From Saxidomus purpurata (Eukaryota; Mollusca; Bivalvia; Venerida; Veneridae): a stretch of 64,000 nt of DNA. The notes beneath the pieces are model-generated. The model was given only the letters and a program-made list of their open reading frames with translations, searched no databases and was not told the origin of the DNA. Position numbers and translations under genes: made by a program. The stretch is from assembly GCA_022818135.1 (NCBI GenBank), contig JAFMSR010000033.1:201001-265000 (forward strand), in the 5' to 3' direction. Within the stretch, counting starts at the first letter, position 1. Each line of letters starts with the position of its first letter. Shown here one piece after another: positions 55,034 through 64,000 of this stretch.

Positions 55034-55243
55034 CTGCTTCATACGCCTTGACTTCGCACAATGTTAATGGGTTGTCGTCTTTCTTCTGTATTTCCAAAAC
55101 TTGAAATAATCTGGGCATACTGAGTCGTGTAAGGAATTCAGTACCAGTTGTAGTGTTGATGGGTTCACAAGTTCTATTCTTATTTCCAGATATTGAAACA
55201 TTGCTAATGCATGCTTCTATATTTCGTGTGTGCTCTACATTTC
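55034..55243 (-). CDS. Fucolectin/F5-8C-like domain, second-half exon (upstream domain)
   Basis: The exon encodes 70 residues: NVEHTRNIEACISNVSISGN, then LTRLSMPRLFQVLEIQKKDD and NPLTLCEVKAYEAG. LTLCEVKAYE matches LTLCEVQVFQ of the exon at 399-575. The acceptor is TTCTTACAG before GAAATGTAG and the donor is GCAG|GTTAAA (weak). Both junctions are phase 1 and the exon is 210 nt. It joins in frame with the first-half exon at 57844-58074. It precedes the EGF exons, giving an EGF-fucolectin-EGF order. Confidence 0.78.
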
Positions 55244-57843
55244 CTGTAAGAATATATATTACAACATCTCTCAAAGCCACACTATTCCTCAGAAACGCTG
55301 GTTTTCTTCCGTTAGAAAAACAAATGTCACATATACTATATACACGACGATTGATTAAAACACAAATAAACAATCATAGATACGAACATATCTTGCACGA
55401 AAGAGTGACCCAATAACCATAATCATAATGCTTACATTGTCATGTATATTTCGAATATATCTTCGCCAGTTTTCCGAATGATGTCATTCGTATACGGGTG
55501 ATCTAGAACTAACCGAAGTGTTTTATTTACAATGACATAGCTTGTACAATGTAGCAGCACGATGTACAATCTTTACTTGACCATCCTTCACAATTTCGTT
55601 TTATGCATAGATACATACAAAAGAATTGCTTTCCGTGTTTATTGGGAAATAATAATTGTAATTTGTACGAAAAATCAAAGTAAAGTTGTTAATAGTTAGA
55701 AAAATGTAGCCACAGTCCGGTTAAATCTGGACCACTCTTCGTATATGCACACTTCCGATGTTCTACGAACCTTTATCAGAAATGCCCGCCGATGAAATAT
55801 GTAAACACTGGCAGTATTTTCGCATCCATGCAAAGTACTATAAAAGGTTGTTTAGCGGCTGTTTTTTTCCCTAATATGAAAAGGTCCAATGCCCTTTTTG
55901 TATCATTTACGGAACTTTATCAGTCTCACAAACCTACGAGGCCGTTCTATTTTTAAAATGTTGCCGTTTAGTTTACACTTATTTATTTAAGCTTGATTGT
56001 GAAGAAAGCTTGTAGCTTATCAAATCACTCTCAAGTACGCTTCCTGGAAAACCAAATGCTTTAATCTCCTTATTTGGTGCACATGACAGAAAAGGCATTT
56101 AATAAACACCACTTAAGGACAGATAGCACGCAGTCGTCGCTCATTTGTCATTAGTATGATGTCATTGTGATTAGGTAGTTGATGACACGTAGTTCTAAAA
56201 ATCTTTTTAATTACTAATAGTGAGATTTGATATACATACGTTACACAAACATGCACCGTCATTCTCCTTTCTGTTACGTGCAAACACACCTTAACCCCCG
56301 TCGGAGGCATGATAGCAGCATTACAAAAATTTAACAAGAAAAGAATTGATTTCAGGCATCAAAGGCGCCGCAAAGAATGTTGTTTTTGTTTTGTTTATTT
56401 TTTTGTTAACAAGGAATTTATTAGAATAAGCCATTTAAATCACCTTTAATATGCTAATACCTACGCTATAGTGTGTTTTTATGAAAGCACATGAAAATAC
56501 TATATGCAACGGTCAAATTACTTATCCGCCGTAGTACCTTCATTTGATAAAGATACACACATGTTCTCCAGTTCTTTGCAATATTGTAGACGTAGTGTTG
56601 ATAAAATGTTTCTGGTTCACATCTAAATATTAAAGCCTGGACATGAATAACAATATTTTGGCGTTTTTCGGGTGTCTTTGGGTAGTTGTGCGGGTTGTTT
56701 TTCCGGAAGGATAAGTGTTCAAGTCAATGCGATTTCTTTTTTATTGAAGTAAGTTTACACTTTCCACTTGATAAAATCATTATTCGAAACAATTTTTAAA
56801 AAGGTATTTCAGTATTTTCGACAGCTTCTACCAGGCATTCCATATAAGGCTTCGCCCTTAAGGGCGGTGCCAATGAACTTAGTTCATGATAGATTACAAA
56901 TTACAAACTTATACGAGTCTGTGTTCTTATAAACTAAGAATTAAATTCAATTAAAGTTATTAAACAACGTTAATGCCAAAAACAACAAATCAATAGGGTT
57001 TGGCCTTAATGCCTGCCTTGACACTGTCTTTGTAAAACAAATTTAAAAATCGTATTTCAAATTTAATGTTAACCTGTAAAACACCTGTAAAACACAAATA
57101 CAGTCTGTTCAGTTGATCAGGCCTCTATCGGAAGTTATCTTTACTTATATGTAATACAATATCAACAAAAGGTTTTATAAGCCAAAATAAATACTAGCAA
57201 TGTCTTTCCATTTCAATGCGTGAAAAGTGAAAGGAATGTTAGTTGTTCACGAAACCAAACACTATATCTATGTCTCGTTTAAAGAAGTCGTTACCACACA
57301 CAGTTAAACGAATTTGAAATTTGGTTTATTGCTTATCATTGAAAACGCACGTTTAACAGACAATCTTGAATTAATTGTATAAACACATTTACATAATGTT
57401 CTGATTTTAGCTGGAGTTCAGAGGATCACTGCCCATAATACTTGTGAAGGCGACATGGTATGACTGCTTACCCGATTCATTGATAATGCAAGTAAGAGTC
57501 TAACAATTTAACACTAATTTTATTTGAAATATGTTTATGTTTGCAGACTGAAAATGAAGTCCATCAGATACTCCGGCTCGAAAAACATTAAAAGTAGGGG
57601 TCAATTAACGGCAAGATTAAACAACAAATGGAAATATGAGTAAGTTATGTAAAGCAATCTTAGCAAGTAAATATGAAACAATCATATGAGTATTTAGAAT
57701 TAATGAGGATTTTATTGTTGTTGCGTTACTTGTATTTTGTTCTTTAAAATCTTAACTCAGGGTCTGAGCTATGCGTCGTTTCTATATTTAAAGCAACTCT
57801 CACAAAAGATCGTAATTAAAAAAATATATAAATACCTACTTAC
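55244..57843. other. Intron, no recognised gene
   Basis: About 2.6 kb between the two half-domain exons. A short inverted segment GGCTTCGCCC-TTAA-GGGCGGTGCC lies at about 56849-56872. A fragment GCATCAAAGGCGCCGC at 56357 resembles 27228. No coding signal. Confidence 0.5.
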
Positions 57844-58074
57844 TGTAAATTCTTCAAAATATTCTGAAATATTCTACCAAAACAATTCGCCCAAAGTCCA
57901 CCTGCCACCATGGATAAATAGTACTATTCCCCAGGGATACACTGCATGCATCACATAACTTTTGGTTTGTACTGTCTTTTGGTTTTTCTTTGCCATCTAT
58001 AGCTTTACTAGCAAAACATGTCGACCAATCTTGTGAACTTGTCGTATTTGCTTCGTTCCTTATTATGTTTAGAT
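57844..58074 (-). CDS. Fucolectin/F5-8C-like domain, first-half exon with in-frame TGA
   Basis: The reading NTTSSQDWSTCFASKAIDGK, then DSTNQKLCDACSVSLGN and YPWWQVDFGRIVLVEYFRIF has the family's A-x-DGK, C-x-x-C and PWWQVDFG blocks. The acceptor is TATACAG before ATCTAAAC and the donor is TACA|GTAAGT, a consensus site. Both give phase 1 and a 231-nt exon that fits the exon at 55034-55243. However a TGA codon falls after FRIF, four codons before the donor. The exon is therefore probably inactivated, or the base is a sequencing error or polymorphism. A donor at an earlier GT would avoid the stop but break the phase-1 match. Confidence 0.7.
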
Positions 58075-58338
58075 CTGTATAAACGACATAATTATAAACT
58101 GTATATTAATTCAGACATATCATATCAAAATGTACTGTTTCTACACATAATTACGCCATAAACGATATTAAAGAAACGCAGTTACATTATTATGGAATAT
58201 GAAATAAACACTGTAATCTCATGGCTTGGGGTTCACGAATTAACACCCTGCTACCGACCATGTCTCCTTAAGTGAGAAAGCTAACAGTTTCTTTCTGAGA
58301 TATGGTATAGTACTGGTTTTCTCAAGGAACGAGGGTAA

Positions 58339-58398
58339 GGTAAATTGCCCGCCTGTAAGATTAACTGAAATACGGTTGGAACGCGTGTTTAACACCGA
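58339..58398 (+). repeat. Short repeat, inverted match of 10654-10712
   Basis: AAATTGCCCGCCTGTAAGAT and ATACGGTTGGAACGCG match the reverse complement of the segment downstream of the DIRS-like element. Confidence 0.6.
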
Positions 58399-59777
58399 AA
58401 AACGAAGCAACTAATCACACAACATCACTGACATATAAGAAAACAGTTAAGATTTATCAACAGTAACTATCAACATTTGAGTAATACGTTTGCATTAAAT
58501 CGCCGTACGAACGGGCAGAAATTTACATCTAATAAGCATAAACCTTTTAACACAAAAATTGGCTGTACACTTCCCAACCGTTAATACTTCGTCAAAACGC
58601 AGAAAGGTGTCATTCAATTCTTATAATTACTGTTTGTCGCGTATATGCTTGTCATTTCTGGAAAAGCGTCGTTTATTAATGGCAAAATGCATTTGTTTTA
58701 TTTGACCAAGTGTCGGGTATGTAATATTTCATAAATCATTTAGATACGTTACGCGTGTGTGGCTTTAATACTTCATTTGGACGAACTGACCTTAATTGTT
58801 GTAAGAAATATCTATTCACGTTAACGTATTGATGTATTATATTGTTTTTCCAAAGACGAATGTTTCTTATGAGCTATATAGACTGTCATATGTATGTGGT
58901 TCGTCATCTATGTATGTCTAAGCTGTCAAATATTACCATGTTTATCTGACTATAATAATTATTATATCAATTGCAACATATATTTAAGAAAGCAATTTCA
59001 ATTCTGCCAAACATATCAATTGTCAACAAGTTAAAGATACTTTTCACTGTACAGAACCAATGACTGATTTATTATAACAAAATTTCATTTTCCAGCTGTG
59101 TACTGTTCAAAGCATAGATCCAATCGGTGCGGATGTTACAAATGTTAATCGCAAGCCATCTAGAGCTGTATGATTTGGACAGTCTTTGTTGTAGTTAGAG
59201 CTAGTCTTAAGACTATTTCATATATTGCAATTTGCTTTGCACTTATTTCTTCTATGTGCTTTTGTGGTTTACTTATATTTGGAAATGTGAATTATTAAAA
59301 ATGTTATATTTTGAAGAGGCACCACAAAGGCAAGATGATATACATATTCTGTGATATAGGGTATTTTTGTGATAATAAAAAATAAAAAAGGGATATCACC
59401 TGAGAGTTTTGTAAATCTCAATAACTTTATGTGTAAATAAATACAACATTCGTCAACTTACTGAAAACATAAAGAGCAAGGCAAGTCAGATAATAATGTG
59501 ACTTTAAATTGAAGATCTTGTTAAGAGGAACACATGGTTGAAAGAATTTCAAAAAACGGAGTATTAAATGTGAAGATATTGAAGATTGAACATTTAACAC
59601 ATGAAGGATCATGGAGATGGCCATTTCGAATTTGTGATGTCAAAGTGCTGTACTTAAATATTCGTGCAGGTTTTACTGCTAAGTTAAAAACAGCAGCTTC
59701 AAATATATCTATTAAAAAGGGTAATTTACATGACACTTAATTAATGTTACCAATTACAGGTGAAAAATCATTATGAA
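58399..59777. other. Intron, no recognised feature
   Basis: AT-rich. The overlapping ORFs near 59427-59740 on both strands have no recognisable domain. Confidence 0.45.
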
Positions 59778-61085
59778 ACAAGAGAGCCAAGATGGCCCTA
59801 TATCGCTCACATGAGACCTACTTATGACCACATGTGACCAAACTTCAACTATAAATGATAAACACAAACATTCTGTTTGACCTTGACAAGACAAACCTAT
59901 AATGATAAGCTATAAAATATGACTTCTAGAACCAACAAAACTTTCCTCGGAATTAACCTGGTGACCTAGTTATCAATCCCAGGTGATCTGCACAAACATT
60001 TTGAGCAATTTTCATGATGGCTGTGTTCTAAATGTCACCTTGTTTGGCATATACAGGGTTTTGTAACCGGATGACCAAGACCTCAGATGACCCATATTCG
60101 AACAAAATTTCATTATGATTCAATGAAACATAAAACCTTTACTGCATACACACGGTTTTTCTATGATTTGACCCCGTGACATAGTTTTTTGACCCCAGAT
60201 AACCCATATTCAAACTAGGCATGGATTTTATTAAGTCAATCATACTGACTAAGCTTCATGAAGATCCAATGAAAAATGCAGCCTCTATTGCATACACAAG
60301 GTTTTTCTATTATTTGACCCTATGACGTAGTTTTTGACCCCAGCTTACCTACCTTCAAACTGACATAGATTTAATTAAGGCAATTATACGGACCAATATT
60401 CATGAAAATCCAATGAAAAATGCAACCTCTATTGCATACAAGGTTTATCTATGATTTGGCCCGGTGACCTAGCTTTTGACCCCAGGTGACTCATATTCAA
60501 ACTAAATCTATAATACATCAAGATAGTGATTCTGACAAAATTTCATTAAGATTCAATGAAAAATAAAACCTTTACTGCATTCACACGTTTTTTCTATGAT
60601 TTGACCCCGTGACATAGTTTTTTGACCCAGATGTTTTAAGACAATTAAACTGACTACGTTTCATGAAGATGCGGTGCAGAAATGTAGCCTCTATATCATA
60701 CGAAAAGGTTTTTCTATAATTCGACCCCGATACCTAGTTTTTGACCACAGATAACCCATATTCAAACTCGACCTAGATTTCATTTGATCAATTATGCTGA
60801 CCAAGTTTCATAAAAATCCAATGAAAAATGCAACCTATATTACATACACAAGAATTGTCTATGATTTGACCCCGTGACCTTGTTTATGATCCCATATTCA
60901 AAATCGACTTAGGTTTTATGAGGGCAGTCATTCTGTCCAAGTTCCATGACGATCCGGAGAAAAATGCAGCATATATTGCATACACAAGGTTAAGTGTGAA
61001 CAGCCAGACAGACAGACGACAGACGACGGACACCAGGCGATCACAATAACTCACCGTCGGAACTTCGTGCTCATATAAGGTAAAA
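59778..61085 (+). mobile_element. Pearl/Helentron-like element, distinct subfamily
   Basis: It opens AAGAGAGCCAAGATGGCCCT then ATATCGCTCAC, as in the elements at 11.5 and 22.1 kb. The interior has about six units of roughly 145 bp built on TTTGACCCCGTGACATAGTT, CATATTCAAACT and CCAATGAAAAATGCA (anchors near 60171, 60316, 60457, 60602, 60723, 60869). It ends with CAGACAGACGACAGACGACG and ACTCACCGTCGGAA...GCTCATATAAGGTAAAAA. Non-coding. Confidence 0.8.
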
Positions 61086-61360
61086 AAGAGTAAGTAGGTT
61101 TCAATATTGAGTTTTGAAAAAGAGGTGTGTCTAAAAGTATGTGAAATTTGCATATATTTACATATTTACGAAATTTTAGATTTCTCATAGCTCTTCTATT
61201 TTTTAACCGATTTCAAACCTTTTTTCACCACCGTATTTGTGTTAACAAGCTCTTTAATTTCAGGCTCAGTTATATTTTGACTTGCGTTACCCATTAAGTA
61301 ATTTGAGTAAATCAGAACCCAATTTATCAGAACGTATGCCTGATTATTATACGTACTTAC

Positions 61361-61501
61361 CGTCATTACAGTTATATTCACCCCATCCAATGTCACATCC
61401 TTCCGAACAGTTACCATTGAATTTGTCACATTGTGAACCAGTGGTAGTACTACAGTGACAATGATGAATGCAGTTTGGACCAAACCTGGTGTTATTGCAG
61501 G
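61361..61501 (-). CDS. EGF-like exon, most upstream
   Basis: It encodes ACNNTRFGPNCIHHCHCSTT, then TGSQCDKFNGNCSEGCDIGW and GEYNCNDG, with eight cysteines and the C-H-C pair typical of MEGF/SREC repeats. The acceptor is TTCTTACAG before CCTGCAAT and the donor is GACG|GTAAGT, both strong. Phase 1 at both ends; 141 nt, one codon longer than the 46-53 kb EGF exons. It is the first recognised exon of the minus-strand series, so the start of the gene lies outside the window. Confidence 0.85.
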
Positions 61502-62694
61502 CTGTAAGAACATGTTAATAAATGTGACCACTTTATCTAAACTAGTCATCGAATTGTACATGTGAAACTATGCAAAGTAAGTACTACATACGATCAACTA
61601 GTTAATGAGTGTTATAAAAACCTCACTAAATAAAAAGGTCATATGGAAAAAAACTAAATTCAGTGCTGAAAACCATGCCTATGCTACCCCATCTACAAAA
61701 TCTAAAATAGTGATGGTCGTCTGTTGTTACATGTAGGTCTGCAACGTTCTAATGCGGAAATTAGTCCTTCCAGAATAGCTTAAACATAGTTTTAATCTCG
61801 ATGTTACTATTTGAAACCGCGGAATATACAGACAATATGTAAATCTTATCTAAGTATTACTCCCACATGTATAGATTTATCGTGGTAGGACAAGTACTAA
61901 CGTACATTGTATGTTTCGATATAGAAAGTTTCTAACTCAGTGAAAACCCATTGGAAAAAAAAAACACTATAATTTTAAAATACCAGCTACACTTGAAACA
62001 TACACTCCCTACTAAATGTATCCACACTGTGACTACTACATGCATGCGTACTTAAGTGTTGATCACACCTGAGTGTGGTGTTACTACAAAATCCTGTTAC
62101 GGTAGAGAGGAAATCCAGCCAAGAATATTTAAGTACTGTTTAAAATATGCTCAAAACGTGATTATTCGGTGAAGTTAAAAGGCACAAAAGTATCAATCTC
62201 AAATAAATCAATTATAGTTATTTCGCTTATATGCCTATGATTATAACGACATAATCAGCGTCTTCTTAAACATAACAAGGACTAAGTGAAGTAGCATAAT
62301 AATGCAATTTAATTGTCATATATGATGTTTAATACAACTCTCTGTTTGCATTTTGCATATCTTGGTTTCCCTGACTATTCTATTATCTCTAATAAAAATA
62401 GGATTGTAAGTGTTCTGTTGTGTTTAATAATTCTGAATCATTTGTTCGTTTATAGGTTTAGGCTGAGTGATACACGTTGCTTTTCGGAAAATGAAGGAGA
62501 CGAGTTCATCTTTACAACTGTCTAGAAATCTATAAAATATTATCACAGCGTTTCTGCTTTTAGATGTACAATCGCCTTCTGATGAATAAATGTTTTTTTT
62601 TATTCATTACTGCATGGTACTATATTTATCCAGAACCCCTATTATTTTATGATTCCAGTGTTCCTTCTTTCTTACGTTAGTGTCTGATGTTGTT
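61502..62694. other. Intron or flank, no recognised feature
   Basis: AT-rich with no coding or repeat signal noticed. Confidence 0.45.
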
Positions 62695-62812
62695 GTGTGT
62701 GTGTGTTGATGGTGTGCACTTCTGGGTGCTGTGGGATTCGTTTTGTGGAGGCTGCGTTTTTGGTACGTGGCATTCCCAGTTTTATATTATTTTTGTTTTT
62801 TTGTTTTTCTGT
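62695..62812 (+). repeat. Short repeat X, plus-strand copy
   Basis: CTTCTGGGTGCTGTGGGATT, GGAGGCTGCGTTTTTGGTAC and GTGGCATTCCCAGTTTTATA match 25754-25845 (minus). The T-rich 3' tail is longer here. Confidence 0.75.
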
Positions 62813-64000
62813 CCAATGTTCCTATTTTATTTAGCCCAAATAGTATTGCTTTAACATATTCTTTATTACCATATACACTGTTTCTGGGGAGAGCAGTTGT
62901 TTGATGTTGTAATTACTAATTACCCGACCCATTTTGCAATTTTGTGGTTTGATTGTATTTTAATAAACGTTTTTTTGACATGTAAAAAAGCAAAACTTAC
63001 TCATGTTACAACTTCACCGCCCTAAGGTCAAGGTTACAAATAAAGAAGTTAAGATCAAAGGTTCAAACCTTGTATTTCGTGTTCATTTCAAGTCCTAAAT
63101 GCTTTAAAAAATTTCATTTAAATAGGGTAAATTTGTCAATTCATCTAAACGACGTGTTTAATCTTTCTTCCGCACAAACGACATTTCACTCTTAGTGGTC
63201 ATTGGTTGTTCGTGCCTGTTTCATATCTCATTAACCATAGAACAGACAAATGGGTCAAATGTTTATCTTCTCAAGTAAATGCGTAAAAACGTTTTTCAAA
63301 CTATTGTAGGGCCTATGTCACATTTAAGGTTCATCGGTTTTAGTTTCCGCTTCCTATCTACTTAAACCTACTGAAGGGTTGTTCTATGTTAAAAATTTAT
63401 GGGCATGAGTCACACGTAGGAGTCATATAAATTGTTCATCTTATCTAAAAACACAGAACCAATATTCCAGTTATGCAGACTTCAGGTTAAGTTCTAACTT
63501 GTTAGTCAAAGGTCACCTTGTCAACATTACTTCATGTGGCGGAGGATGTAGCTGTTTTTAAGACTGTCTTGGATAATATTTTATAAACAGTATTGTTTTA
63601 GATGGCCCTAGAAACTGAAGATGATAATGATTTATTTTGTCAGTATTTATTTCGTCCAGTAAATTCTCCAAGCCCGTTGCGTCAGGCGAATGATTAATTT
63701 TGCTGATTACTATTGTTTTTATTACACTCTTAAAGTACTGCTTAATGTCGTTATAAAACTTTCATATTTTTACTTTCGAGATACTTTTACATAGTTCTTC
63801 AAAATCAATCTCCCTTGACTGACGGCTCACATGTTCAACAGTGAACTATTGTGGTCAGCGGTTGTCTTTCACTAAAGATATTTTAATACGATAGCCAGTG
63901 TGTAAGTATTTGGTTTATGCACAAATAAAAGAAATATGAAGCTATTTCCTCAAAATAAATTAAGGACTATGTCATGCATGGGGTAAGATTTACTTGAATC
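62813..64000. other. Spacer, no recognised feature
   Basis: AT-rich. A region near 63000-63100 (AAGGTCAAGGTTACAAA, AAGATCAAAGG) has the style of other bivalve repeats but I could not define an element. Confidence 0.4.

Noticed and set aside
1..64000. CRISPR array, operons or prokaryotic signals
   Set aside because: No regularly spaced short repeats with unique spacers were seen; splice sites, SINEs and LINEs show a eukaryotic nuclear sequence.

Overview
This window looks like a piece of a bivalve-type mollusc nuclear genome. It is AT-rich, has no long intact single-exon gene, and is full of dispersed repeats. The organism call rests on three things: elements opening with GGGCCAAGATGGCCC and ending in a stem-loop (pearl/Helentron-associated style), several tRNA-derived SINE families, and secreted or receptor-type exons made of laminin/MEGF-like EGF and fucolectin (F5/8-type C-like) domains. 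The species cannot be fixed from the sequence alone.

Host coding sequence: all recognisable host exons lie on the minus strand, and all are bounded by phase-1 introns. From 5' to 3' on that strand they are: EGF (61361-61501), first half of a fucolectin domain (57844-58074, with an in-frame TGA), second half of that domain (55034-55243), three EGF exons (52802-52939, 50125-50262, 46287-46424), a decayed EGF exon (16330-16467), and the two halves of another fucolectin domain (3288-3500 and 399-575). They may be one large gene or a tandem series of related genes; the 30 kb between 46 and 16 kb holds only repeats. The three EGF exons at 46-53 kb sit in a tandem duplication whose introns still align.

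Mobile DNA: a decayed DIRS-like tyrosine-recombinase retrotransposon (about 5.3-10.6 kb) carries a 44-bp micro-insertion with an 8-bp target duplication and a 568-bp insertion in its RNase H. Pearl/Helentron-like elements with internal tandem units lie at 11.5-12.7, 22.1-23.2 and 59.8-61.1 kb; the second is nested in a hAT-like TIR element (20871-23391). A LINE with endonuclease, reverse transcriptase and a 2A-like motif occupies 35.6-38.6 kb, and a second LINE (43.76-45.3 kb) splits a tandem repeat. A decayed DDE transposase lies at 40.3-41.7 kb. SINEs, MITEs, a foldback element and microsatellites fill much of the rest.

The most interesting segment is 50.4-51.5 kb. Two Penelope-like retroelement ends meet tail to tail at a (TA)n tract. 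One carries a GIY-YIG endonuclease domain, and each end carries a hammerhead-ribozyme-like motif (CTGATGA...GAAA core, 8-bp stem I, palindromic stem III) and a TGACGTCA palindrome. The whole unit sits in an intron of one duplicated EGF unit.
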